64,000 nt of DNA from Theocolax elegans. Its lineage: Eukaryota > Arthropoda > Insecta > Hymenoptera > Cerocephalidae. How positions within the stretch are numbered: the first letter of the stretch is position 1; each line of letters begins with the position of its first letter. This document shows, one piece after another, positions 22,724 through 32,941 of the stretch. The position numbers and the translations under genes were made by a program. The stretch is taken from assembly GCA_026168455.1 (NCBI GenBank), contig CM047431.1, positions 27,221,569-27,285,568 of the forward strand. The letters run 5' to 3'. A model generated the notes under the pieces. The model had not been told where the DNA came from. It did no database searches and saw only the letters and a program-made list of their open reading frames with translations.

Positions 22724-23565
22724 ATGGGAAAATCGAAGAAGTCGAAACGTGATAGACCTCGTGAAAGAGATGATAAAATTGAGGAACTTTTAAATAAAAT
22801 CAGTAGATTAGAAAAACGTATTGACATGACATCCAATTCAAATGCTTTTGAGGACCAAATACTAGTGCAAGAACAAGAGGACACTATAGAATCAAATTTA
22901 TTAATAGATGAGGCAAGATCTACAAAAGAATCTGATAATGAGGAAGATAAAGAAAATCAAGGCAATAAAGTTGATGAGGATTGGTTACAGTTTGTAAGTT
23001 TTTATTTTTTTTTTTAAATAATTAGATTATTAGTTTAAAATTAAAAGTAATAGTAGTTTTACAAAGCAATTACAATTCTTCTATTTAACGCGGCGATATC
23101 AGAATGCATTTTCCTAGTATTATAATATAACAGTCAACGCTTGTTCCATGGCAAGATGAGACTTGTTTTTTGAACGTTCGAGTTTGACCGTGGTGGCAAA
23201 ACAAGGACGTATTGTTTTCTCTTATGCTTTATGCTTGATAAAAATATGTAATATGATTTTGTTTGTACTGTGTGACAAATCAGATACATTATTTAAAAAG
23301 ATTTAAAAATTTATATATACAATTGTATAATTATATATAAAATTTTTTAATTATTAGCCGGGTGCAGATCCGACAGAAAATGTAGCATTAAAGATGAAAG
23401 TTAATTCTGATCTTTTAAACAGATGGGAATTTTTTTGTAAGGAAGGCTTAAAAAATGAGGAATTAGAAACTTTAGTAAGTAAATATACACCCTTAAGTGA
23501 ATTTGAAGCACCAAAACTAAATCCACAAATTGCAGCTGCTTCAAAGGTTCTGCTAAAACTCGAGA
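22724..23565 (+). pseudogene. DIRS gag-like ORF, two exons
   Basis: The ATG at 22,724 opens a very basic start (MGKSKKSKRDRPRERDD), a coiled-coil-like segment (IEELLNKISRLEKRIDM) and an acidic stretch, 90 codons to a GTAAGT donor at 22,994. Excising 22,994-23,357 (acceptor TTATTAG) joins in phase 0 to PGADPTENVALKMKV...WEFFCKEGLKNEELETL..., ending at a GTGAGT donor (23,566). The next acceptor (TTTTAG, exon start 23,656) leaves the frame off by one base, so the second junction is less certain. I chose the 22,724 ATG because the upstream in-frame ATG at 22,643 would add a hydrophobic stretch lying in the terminal repeat. Confidence 0.6.
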
Positions 23566-23655
23566 GTGAGTGATTTTATTATAAAGTATATACAAGTGTA
23601 TATAATTATAATATGAATTTATGCCCATTATTATTATTATTTTTAAATATTTTAG

Positions 23656-24634
23656 TGACCACATGGTAACTATACAAAAGATTGCTGGTTCTCCTTTATC
23701 AATTATTGGTTCTTTAATAACTTCATTTTATGAAGATAGTGAGGAAATGGATATGGAAAATTTCCTTACACAGATGTGTGATGTAGGAAAATTACTTTCT
23801 ACCATTATTTTCAAACAATCTAAAAGTAGAAAAGTCTTCATTGAACCAGGTTTATCCTTAGAAACGAAGAATATTTTAAAGGAGACCAAACCAGATATCT
23901 TTTAGTATGGCAAAAATCTTTCGGATACGATTAAAGAGGCTAAATTAATAAATAAGATCGGTGAGAACTTAAAGATACCTTTACCATCTAAATCAAAGAA
24001 TATAGTTAAGCAGTTAAACTCGAAAACCCCGTTTGTACGACGTCACTTTTGCCGGACGTCTGAAACAAAAGCCATATTTAAGAAACAAGATGCAGTTTGT
24101 AAATCCGAGGACACAAGGTCAATACCACCCTTATCTGAACAAAACAGAGAAGAGAAAATGACAAAAGTAAACATTTCAGCTGGTAGATTAAAATTTTTTG
24201 TAAAGAGGTGGCAGGAAATTACTGACGACAACTTTATTCTTAAATGTATATCAGGTTATAAAATTCCTATAAATAAGGAATTTTTAAATTCTGAAATTCA
24301 ACATTTCGATCAATTCATATCTAATGACTTTGAGGACATTAAAGAATGTATTGATAAGTTATTAAAAGAAGGTACAATTGACAATTGTTCTGAATCTAAG
24401 AATCAAGTTTTATCTCCATACTTTTTAATTAAACAACCGGATAATTCAAAAAGATTCATTTTAAATTTGAAACATTTAAATAAAATTATTGTAAATTAAC
24501 ATTTTAAGATTGAAGATTTGCGAACAGCTGTTCAATTAATATTTCCAAATTATTTCTTGGGAACAGTTGATTTAAAAGATGCATATTATCATATTCCTAT
24601 ACATAAAAATAGCAGAAATCTATTAAGATTTAAT
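23656..24634 (+). pseudogene. DIRS gag C-terminus and reverse transcriptase, 5' part
   Basis: One reading frame with internal stops at about 23,903 and 24,497. It starts with a gag-like segment (SIIGSLITSFYEDSEEMDME, YGKNLSDTIKEAKLINKIG), followed by AGRLKFFVKRWQEIT and the RT fingers (EGTIDNCSESKNQVLSPYFL, PDNSKRFILNLKHLN). It ends in the palm motif LGTVDLKDAYYHIPI with the first catalytic Asp. The frame breaks at LLRF where the nested array is inserted and resumes at 26,702. The RT copies element RNA into DNA. Confidence 0.85.
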
Positions 24635-26701
24635 ATGTATAATGTATATAATATCGGTCTCTCCGAACTAAATGCTTTATTTTAGAATAAAGCAGGCCTA
24701 TCGTACTCTTAGTCCACTATGGTTGGTGGAATTTCCCAGAGCACGGCCTTTTAAAATAATTAAAGGTGTTTCGTCCTCGATCTCCAGCTTGGACTCCTCA
24801 GTAAGGAACTGGAGATCTTAACTTAGACACCTGTCGCAAGATGAACCGCGACGCCAGCAAGATGTACTGCGGCCATATATATAGAAAAGAGGCGACGATC
24901 TCTCCAAGGAGTGTAGAGAGATAGTCGTCTCCATCTGGTGGTGGGAAAAACCACTAGCCAGAGTGCGACGTATTAGACCGAGTCGCAAGTTATTTGAAAT
25001 AAAATGAATTTATCGTTCGGTGATATGTATATGTATAATGAATATAATATCGGTCTCTCCGAACTAAATGCTTTATTTTAGAATAAAGCAGGCCTATCGT
25101 ACTCTTTGTCCACTATAGTTGCTGGAATTTCCCAGAGCACAGCCTTTTAAAATAATTAAAGGCTTTTCTTCCTCGATCTCCAGCTTGGACTCCTCAGTAA
25201 GGAACTGGAGATCTTAACTTAGACGCCTGTCGCAAGATGAACCGCGACGCCAGCAAGATGTACTGCGGCGACTCCTCAGTAAGGACTGGAGATCTTAACT
25301 TAGACGCCTGTCGCAAGATGAACCGCGACGCCAGCAGATGTACTGCGGCCATATATATAGAAAAGAGGCGACGATCTCTCCAAGGAGTGTAGAGAGATAG
25401 TCGTCTCCATCTGGTGGTGGGAAAAACCACCAGCCAGAGTGCGACGTAATAGACCGAGTCGCAAGTTATTTAAAATAAAATAAATTTATCGTTCGGTGAT
25501 ATGTATATGTAATGTATATAATATCGGTCTCTCCGAACTAAATGCTTTATTTTAGAATAAAGCAGGCCTATCGTACTCTTTGTCCACTATGGTGGTGGAA
25601 TTTTCCAGAGCACGGCCTTTTAAAATAATTAAAGGCGTTTCGTCCTCGATCTCCAGCTTGGACTCCTCAGCGACAGGCGTCTAAGTTACGATCTCCAGTT
25701 CCTTACTGAGGAGTCCAAGCTGGAGATTGAGGACGAAACGCCTTTAATTATTTTAAAATGCCGTGCTCTGGGAAATTCCACCAACCATAGTGGACAAAGA
25801 GTACGATAGGCCTGCTTTATTCTAAAATAAAGCATTTAGTTCGGAGAGACCGATATTATATACATTATACATATACATATCACCGAACGATAAATTTATT
25901 TTATTTCAAATAACTTGCGACTCGGTCTAATACGTCGCACTCTGGCTGGTGGTTTTTCCCACCACCAGATGGAGACGACTATCTCTCTGCACTCGTTGCA
26001 GAGATCGTCGTCTCTTCTCTATATATATAGCCGCAAAACATCTTGCTGGCGTCGCGGTTCATCTTGCGACAGGCGTCTAAGGTAAGATCTCCAGTTCCTT
26101 ACTGAGGAGTCCAAGCTGGAGATCGAGGACGAAACGCCTTTAATTATTTTAAAAGGCTGTGCTCTGGAAAATTCCAGCAACTATAGTGGACAAAGAGTAC
26201 GATAGGCCTGCTTTATTCTAAAATAGAGCATTTAGTTCGGAAGGACCGATATTATATTCATTATACATATACATATCACCGAACGATAAATTCATTTTAT
26301 TTCAAATAACTTGCGACTCGGTCTAATACGTCGCACTCTGGCTGGTGGTTTTTCCCACCACCAGATGGAGACGACTATCTCTCTACACTCCTTGTAGAGA
26401 TCGTCGCCTCTTTTCTATATATATGGCCGCAGTACATCTTGCTGGCGTCGCGGTTCATCTTGCGACAGGCGTCTAAGTTAAGATCTCCAGTTCCTTACTG
26501 AGGAGTCCAAGCTGGAGATCGAGGACGAAACACCTTTAATTATTTTAAAAGGCGTGCTCTGGGAAATTCCATCAACCATAGTGGACTAAGAGTACGATAG
26601 GCCTGCTTTATTCTAAAATAAAGCATTTAGTTCGGAGAGACCGATATTATATACATTATACATATACATATCACCGAACGATAAATTCATTTTATTTCAA
26701 A
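24634..26701. mobile_element. Nested head-to-head array of LTR-like units
   Basis: About five to six copies of a roughly 396-bp unit: three rightward (24,651, 25,047 with an internal duplication of about 78 bp, and 25,521) and the rest leftward from 25,670. The unit has TATATATAG about 130 bp before AATAAAATGAATTTATC, like an LTR with TATA box and poly(A) signal, plus short internal palindromes. The block is flanked by the 13-bp direct repeat TATTAAGATTTAA (24,621-24,633 and 26,702-26,714), and its removal restores the DIRS RT frame. Possibly a TRIM or solo-LTR derivative. No coding capacity. Confidence 0.75.
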
Positions 26702-26987
26702 TATTAAGATTTAAATTTAATAATGTTATATATCAATTTGTTTGCTTACCTTTTGGTTTATCTACAGTTCCATTTATATTCACAAAAATTATGAGATCAG
26801 TTGTTAAGTTTTTAAGAAGTAAAGGTTTGTTGTCAGTAATTTATTTAGACGACATATTATGTATAGGTAGAGACGGGAACGAGTGTTTAAATAATATTCG
26901 AGAGACTGTTAAATTATTAGAAAAGTTAAGTTTTTTAATAAATTTTAATAAATCAAATTTAATTCCGAGTAAAGATGTCAATTTTTA
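26702..26987 (+). pseudogene. DIRS reverse transcriptase, 3' part
   Basis: Resumes the RT after the nested array: VIYQFVCLPFGLSTVPFIFT, then the catalytic box LLSVIYLDDILCIGRDG with both aspartates, and LINFNKSNLIPSKD. A one-base frameshift near 26,980 moves the continuation (FLGFIIATEKYAITLP) into the next frame. Confidence 0.9.
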
Positions 26988-28088
26988 GGTTTTATAATTG
27001 CCACAGAAAAATATGCTATTACATTACCAAACGAAAAACGAATTCAGAATTACTCCTTGTTAGAAAAGTTTTTGTCTCTAGATAGGTGCAAAATTAGAGA
27101 TTATCCTCATTTAATTGGGAAGTTGATTTCATGTTGCCCAGCTGTTGAATACGGTTGGCTTTATACAAAAACTTTAGAAAGAGAAAAAGTTTTTCAACTC
27201 ATATTTAATAATAACAATTATGATAAAATGATGAATTTAAATTGTTCTATTAAAAATGACTTAAAATGGTGGAAAGATAATATTTTAACGAAGAGTCATT
27301 TTATAAAGACGGAAGTTTACAAGTTGTGTATTTACACTGACGCGTCTTTAACAGGCTGGGGAGCATGGACTAAAGATAATAAGATTTATGGATTTTGGTC
27401 TGAAAAGGAAAAAATTTATCACATTAATTTTTTAGAATTATTAACTGTTAAATATGCACTAGATACTTTAGCTGGTAATTATAAGCATTGCCAAATTTTA
27501 TTACGTATAGATAATACGACTGCAATATCTTACATACATAAGATGAGTGGGACTAAATTTGAAAAATATAATAAATTATCTCGAAAAATATGGCAATGGG
27601 CGGAATCTAGAAATATTATTCTCTTTGCCTCGTATATTTCATCAAAAGAGAATGTCGTAGCAGATGCTTTATCTAGAATAAAAAATATAGATACGGAATG
27701 GGAGTTAAATAATTACTACTATTCAAAAATTTTATTAAAGTTTGGAAAACCAGAAACAGATCTTTTCGCTAATAAAATTAATACAAAGTGTAAAAAATAT
27801 GTTTCATGGAAAGCAGACAATAAAGCTTTTTGCATTGATACTTTTACTATAGAATGGACAGAATTTTATTTCTACGCTTTTCCGCCCTTTTCACTTATTT
27901 TAAAGTATTTATCAAAAATAAAACGTGAAAAAGCGACTGGTATTGTTGTAGTTCCCTTGTGGAAAAACCAACCTTGGTTTCCTTTATTTAAGGAATTAAT
28001 TATAGGCGAAACTTTAATATTTAAAGCAAACTCAAGCTTACTTTGTCACCATATAGAAAGGTACTTCATCCAAGATATCAATATCTAA
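26988..28088 (+). pseudogene. DIRS RNase H and methyltransferase-like region
   Basis: After the RT thumb (YPHLIGKLISCCPAVEYGWL) comes RNase H: LCIYTDASLTGWGAW (first Asp), HINFLELLTVKYALDTLAG (Glu), RIDNTTAISYIHKMSG (Asp) and KENVVADALSR (last Asp). All four expected acidic residues are visible. The remaining roughly 130 residues (TDLFANKINTKCKKYVSW, WTEFYFYAFPPFSLILKYL, PLWKNQPWFPLF) match the segment that DIRS elements carry between RNase H and the recombinase. That segment is described in the literature as a putative DNA N6-adenine methyltransferase, and its activity here is inference. The frame stays open to a stop at 28,086. Confidence 0.85.
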
Positions 28089-28099
28089 ATTTAATTGCA

Positions 28100-29052
28100 A
28101 GCAGAGTCTCCGGCAGGCCTTTCTGAAGAAAAAGGTTCCTGAGGAAGCTGTAGATATAATGTTGTCTTCCTTGAGTAAAGGAACTATTAAACAATATTCG
28201 ACTGCGTTAAATCAGTGGAATAATTTTTGTACTCTTCAAAAGATAGATTTTTTTTGAGGTAAATGCAACAGTACTCTTGCGATTTTTGTCAAAATTATAT
28301 ACCTCAGGAGCATCTTATGGTACGTTGAATTCTTGTAGAAGTGCGGTTTCTGTATTATCATTTAAAAAAGTTGGTGAACACCCGAGTATATCAAGATTTA
28401 TGAAAGGAGTTTTTAGATTAAGACCTCCACGCCCAAGATATAATTCAACTTGGGATGTTACAACTGTTCTAGAATTTTTAGAACAATTAGATATTTCGAA
28501 TTTTGAATTATTAACATATAAAACAGTTACGTTATTAGCAATCACAACAGCTCAAAGAGCCCAAACAATATCTTTACTTAGAATTTGTTATATAAGAGAA
28601 GTTCCTAATGGTCTTGAAATTAGGATTCCGGATATTTTAAAGACTTCTGGTCTATATAAAGAACAACCTTTTTATTTGTTTCCAAATTTTATTGAGAGAC
28701 CAAGATTGTGTGTTGCGTCTAGCATAAGACATTATTTAGTTGCATCGTCTAATTTAAGGAATGATAGTGATAAATTTTTCATAAGTTTCAAAAAACCTTA
28801 TAAATCTGTTAGTACCCATACCATTAGTAGATGGGTTAAAAAATGTTTAAATTTAAGTGGAATTAATACTGCGATATTTAGTGCACACTCGACACGTCAT
28901 GCTGCTACATCAGCTGCTTTTCAAAGGGTCTCGATTTTGATACAATTCCTAAAACTGCGGGTTGGTCTGAGAGATCGCAAGTATTTGCTAGATTTTATAA
29001 TCGTCCTATTCGGACAGAACAATCAAAATTTGAAACCACTTTATTAGATAAA
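28100..29052 (+). pseudogene. DIRS tyrosine recombinase
   Basis: Integrates the DNA copy by site-specific recombination. The N-terminal DNA-binding part reads SSLSKGTIKQYSTALNQWNN and, after a one-base break near 28,250, LRFLSKLYTSGASYGTLNSC. Catalytic residues are visible as Arg in ITTAQRAQTISLL and His/Arg in SAHSTRHAATS. After another frameshift near 28,928, Tyr appears in FARFYNRPIR. The stop lies at 29,050. With two frameshifts this copy cannot make the full enzyme. Confidence 0.88.
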
Positions 29053-29106
29053 TAAATAATTAACTTGTATGTATGTAAATTTAACTGTTTATTCTTATTA
29101 TACTCT

Positions 29107-29225
29107 AAACAACTACAGTTGGTAATGTAGGAGAGCGATGACGATATATAATTGTGGATCAAACAAACTTACCTGTAAGTAATGTTCGATCTTAATTATA
29201 TGAAGTCCTCGCTCGAGTACATTAC
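29107..29225 (+). repeat. DIRS internal complementary region
   Basis: The left part (about 29,107-29,150) is complementary to the outer left end of the element (22,489-22,530). The right part (29,153-29,225) is complementary to the outer right end (29,411-29,483). Abutting complements of the two termini form the template that DIRS elements are proposed to use to complete their ends and make a circle. Confidence 0.85.
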
Positions 29226-29289
29226 AACCCTTCCCATTTTTTATAAAAAATTGTCACCCACCCTATAGTAATGTACTTTCTTAAACTCT

Positions 29290-29415
29290 AAAAGAATGAG
29301 TGTTCGAGCGAGAGAGTGTTAGGAGTGGGGAGGGGCGTTTCTGTTTTTTTCATTTAGAATCTCTGAAGTCGCGTGTGTAACCGGGCTGACGGTAAGAATA
29401 CTACAGTTGGTAATG
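29290..29415 (-). repeat. DIRS right inverted terminal repeat
   Basis: Reverse complement of 22,514-22,640, starting at AGAATGAGTGTTCGAGCG. It is followed by about 70 bp of outer right end that ends at the transposase-like exon. Confidence 0.9.
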
Positions 29416-29484
29416 TACTCGAGCGAGGACTTCATATAATTAAGATCGAACATCACTTACAGGTAAGTTTGTTTGATCCACAAT

Positions 29485-29953
29485 TTTACGGAATTCCAAA
29501 TACCTAGAGCAACTTCGTCAGCCCACTTTGGTTGTAATACTGTGCGATGTCATCTTCTCTTTTTCCCTTTTTCCATTGCATAGGTCACCTTTTCTGTAAT
29601 CATCTCACTAAACGTAGATTTTTTTATTGCAAAACAAAAAGAAATAACGTTTTTATCCAGCGTGGAGTCAGCATTTGTTGATTCGGTCTCACTTAATGAT
29701 TTTTTAACACTACTTCCGCTTTGTCGATTAAACAATAATTGTCTTAAATTATATCGATTATTCAAACAATGCGATTGTAAAGTCGACGGTGCTAATTTTA
29801 AAACTATGGATAATTCGCTCCAAACCTTGTCGTTTATAGTTTTAATTTTGTTATTTTCATCTATAATATCAAGTTTTCTTGATAATATATAGCCTTAACA
29901 ATAAAATTTTTCTCATTGATTTTTGGTCTTCCTGGACCACTCGAAGGCAACAT
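29485..29953 (-). pseudogene. Transposase-like gene, first exon (N-terminal part)
   Basis: The minus-strand ATG at 29,953 gives MLPSSGPGRPKINEKNF. After a frameshift near 29,890 it continues with ENNKIKTINDKVWSELSIVL and RYNLRQLLFNRQSG. A TGA near 29,553 interrupts, but the frame continues as WHRTVLQPKWADEVALGIWN up to the DIRS border. The GPGRPK motif resembles an AT-hook. The exon is completed by 22,488-22,424 after DIRS removal. The ATG was chosen as the first in-frame Met after an upstream stop-rich AT stretch. Confidence in the start is moderate. Confidence 0.65.
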
Positions 29954-30384
29954 TTTTAAAATCGTGTTAATATTTAATAAAAATCGTGGCAAATTCACGC
30001 GCGAACTAATACGAGCTGCAAAGCGCGTGCTGACACGTTCGGCTCAGTATCGGTAGTAACACAAACAATTGATTCTCGCTGCCGTTAAATTCAAACGTTT
30101 ATTTATGTTTCCGTTTTTTACTCGGAACTGTTGGTCGACTAGCAGTTTTCGTTATATTATTTTATAGTTGTATTCTTTAATCAACTCACAAACTTCAAGA
30201 AGGCTCACTTAACTTCAGCTCGTTATATCTCGAAAATTATTTTATGAAACATTATAAAATTTCAACACCACATTTCCGATAGTATTTACTTATCTGCAGA
30301 ATTATTAAAAGTTTTTCAAAGACTATATTGAACGATAAAAAATTATTAACTAAATTGTACGGTTATTTTAAAGTATCTCAAAAA
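29954..30384. other. Region upstream of the transposase-like gene
   Basis: No gene. A GC-richer patch (about 29,995-30,080) lies just upstream of the minus-strand ATG and could be its promoter or 5' UTR; this is inference from position only. The rest is AT-rich. Confidence 0.3.
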
Positions 30385-31073
30385 ATTAATTATTCAAAAT
30401 TTTTCATAATAACATTGACTCTTTTAAATTGAACTAGATGTACTTTACAAGAAATATATCGTCTCAATTTTCGTTTTTAAATTATCTGTATTATTTTGTT
30501 TAGTATTTAAAAAAATTTCTGAGTTTTTAAAATATTTTATATATGCAAAATGAATTCGTCAAATGTACTGAAAAAATTTACGATAAAAGAACCGTTAATA
30601 GTTATAATGGTAATTATATTGTCTAGTTATGATATAAAAAATAAAAAAAGAGAAAAAATTGAGTTTTTTATATTAGACTTTTTCGATCCCCATTGTTTCT
30701 CAGCTCAAAATATCTACTGTTATCTAGGTTATTAAGTATTATGTATTTTTGACAAAAAATTTGATTGAATAATATATTATACATATAGGTTCAATATGTT
30801 AATATTAGGAAGCTACGTGCCAATTAATTGACTGCGGCCTTTTTCATAATAAAAACATTCTGTTCAGCCAGATTGAATTTTTCGTCAATTGACCTACAAA
30901 ATTCTTTATGGTATGAATAAAAAGTGTAAAATTAGTTATCCTACTAAATAGCAATAAACTATCAAATAAAATGTGTGATGTAGTATCCCGCGCATTACAC
31001 CACGTGGAACATACTTCTACCTGATATGATTTTCTTAATCTTCAATATTAATAATGCGTATATATATGTATTT

Positions 31074-32941
31074 ATGTTGTCCTCCTCACTGCCGTCGCCG
31101 ACTCTGGTCTCGGGTTCGTGGTGCCGTCGTTGCGGGAACGACACTTGTTAGGAAAAAGGGGGGGGTGAGGAGACTCAATGTTGTTAAAAATAATTATAAC
31201 AAAGATATATAAAAACTTCTATTAACATATTTATTATAATTTACTTTTATAAATTTATTCCCGACAATCGTTTTCGAAAGCAATATTATTTTATACGGGC
31301 CCGATCTTCCCGTCACACTATTCTCACAAGATACCGTAAATTACATATATATATTAATTAAACGCGGTGAGGAACCCGATTCATTCCGAAAAAAAGTATA
31401 TATTATAAAAATGGCCACGTGCAGACCACTCACCGCTTTTGCTTTCTTCTCCTCCTCTGTTCTATTCCTTCTCTTTAAATATTCGAACTTTCAATTTAAG
31501 ATGATTATATTCCTTTATTTTTTTTCTATTCTTAATTCCTCCAATATCCCTTCAGCTAAAGACAATTCCTCCTTATAATTCCAAAATAACTATTCCTCAC
31601 GATTGACTATCAATTACTTCCTCTCAACAAAATGTCTCGATGCGTCTCCTTAAAGGTATCGGCGGTGAGTCGTGTGTCTCTCTCAAGGTATCGACGGTGA
31701 GTCGTGTGTCTCTCTCAAGGTATCGAAGGTGAGTCGTGTGTCTCTCTCAAGGTATCGACGGTGAGTCGTGTGTCTCTCTCAAGGTATCGACGGTGAGTGA
31801 GTGGTCGTTCTTCTTCCTCGATATTCTTTTCCGTTTTTCCGTTACACGGCGCTACTCGTATCCTTCTTTGCCGTTGTTCTTCTCCAATCCCGTTCTCCTA
31901 TCGTCTGGTTTCAATTTCCTGCCAACTACTGTACCGCCACCTATTCCTCTCTTCTTCAACCTCTCTCCTAGTGGCGGTACAACTCTTGCGAAAATGATCC
32001 GCAGCGGGCGAATTTTCCACCTCCCCCAATGCATTAGTATATCTTCTTTCTCTCTCTTACACACGGGGAGTCTATCTGGATCGTTCCCGCTCGTTCCTCC
32101 GTTCCCCCGCGGCGCACCACCATCTTGCGTCGAGCAGTTGCGCGAGAGCGAGAAGACTTCCCCCACTCTCACGCTCGACGGGAGAGATAGACACGTTGTT
32201 TGTTTACGTGCGCGTATACCCGTATGCAGTTTTCTTAATCGTGAGTTTCGCCGGTGTTCAACGGGGTCAATCTCTTCGCCGGGGGAACTCCGTACCTGGG
32301 CAGGATCACCGCAACGTTGGCTCCCGTGGACGAGGACAGGCGCAGACGGCATCGATGGACATAGGTATACTTCGCTTGTACGGTAGGTGGTATCGTTTCT
32401 TGCGTTGCCTTTCATTTCTCTCCATCTCCTTTATTTCTTTACATTTTCCTCAAACATACATATATAAAATAAGATTATTTCCTATCCTATCCTTCGGTGA
32501 ACGTCGGTGACGAGAATGGCTCGGGCCTATATTCTTAAACCAATGTTTACTTATTCCTAACCTCAAACTTCCTATACAAAACATATATTTCCTTATATCC
32601 CATATATCTATTATATTTATCCTAACCTATCCTACATTCATTAATATTATTTTACTTATGATTATTTTATTTACAGGAGGACCAGGAACCAACTACGAGC
32701 TCCAGCGAACACCCAGGATCATCAGCGAGAGCTACCCAAGGAGTTCTCCAGAGTACGAGTCGTCAACGTTGGACCACTATTGGACCCCAGGATTCCAGTA
32801 CGTATCCAGGTAATAACGTTATACATATATTCATTCTTTTTTTTATACATTCCTTTCTATTATATTAATTTATATTCATATGTTTTTGTATCTTGATTAC
32901 TAATATATATGTTTTTGTTTTAGGTGTGCCCCGCTCTGACA
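31074..32941 (-). repeat. LTR of a Gypsy-like element (solo or truncated)
   Basis: The right border reads GCCCCGCTCTGACA (ending 32,941) followed by a C-rich tract, which on the minus strand is a G-rich polypurine tract directly before TGTCAGAGC. That is the arrangement at a 3' LTR. It has a GC-rich interior, a 32-bp tandem repeat and a block at 32,676-32,815 laid out like the downstream part of the Gypsy-A LTR. The left border is uncertain, and I see neither a second LTR nor target duplication. The 216- and 187-codon open frames at 31,736-32,415 lie on opposite strands in this GC-rich DNA and have no recognisable domain. Confidence 0.55.
31651..31800. repeat. 32-bp tandem repeat, about five copies
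   Basis: Repeats of GTGAGTCGTGTGTCTCTCTC plus AAGGTATCGACG with few differences. It lies inside the LTR. There are no spacers, so it is a minisatellite and not a CRISPR array. Confidence 0.85.

Larger units (their letters stand above)
22489..29485 (+). mobile_element. DIRS-type tyrosine-recombinase retrotransposon
   Basis: About 7.0 kb including a 2.07-kb nested insertion. It has inverted terminal repeats (22,514-22,640 and 29,290-29,415). An internal complementary region (29,107-29,225) holds sequence complementary to the outer left end next to sequence complementary to the outer right end, the diagnostic architecture of DIRS1. Coding order is gag, RT, RNase H, a methyltransferase-like segment, then a tyrosine recombinase in place of an integrase. 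The only target sequence shared by the borders is about ATT, consistent with recombinase-mediated insertion without a staggered cut. Frameshifts, stops and the nested array make this copy defective. Confidence 0.9.
6445..29953 (-). pseudogene. Transposase-like gene, split by introns and nested retrotransposons
   Basis: Five collinear minus-strand coding pieces belong to one protein family: 29,953-29,485, 22,488-22,424, 19,130-18,611, 10,271-10,129 and 6,959-6,445, roughly 570 codons. Two gaps have GT...AG ends and join in frame (22,423-19,131 and 10,128-6,960). The other two are retrotransposon insertions whose removal restores frame: Gypsy at 10,272-18,610 and DIRS at 22,489-29,483. Acidic residues in IIDSTSGV (piece 3), IFDSSRALL (piece 5) and IDVAHYIKI (piece 5) could form a DDE/D-type catalytic set; this is inference. 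The N-terminus has a GPGRPK motif resembling an AT-hook. Defects are a frameshift near 29,890, TGA stops near 29,553 and in the 22,488-22,424 piece, a frameshift near 6,930 and another near 6,672. I recognise the family as a multi-copy arthropod protein but cannot name its superfamily. Confidence 0.75.

Noticed and set aside
31651..31800. Regular 32-bp repeats resembling a CRISPR array
   Set aside because: The repeats are contiguous without unique spacers, and the context is a eukaryotic LTR.
31736..32415. 216-codon plus and 187-codon minus frames
   Set aside because: They overlap each other inside a GC-rich LTR with tandem repeats, with no motif on either strand.
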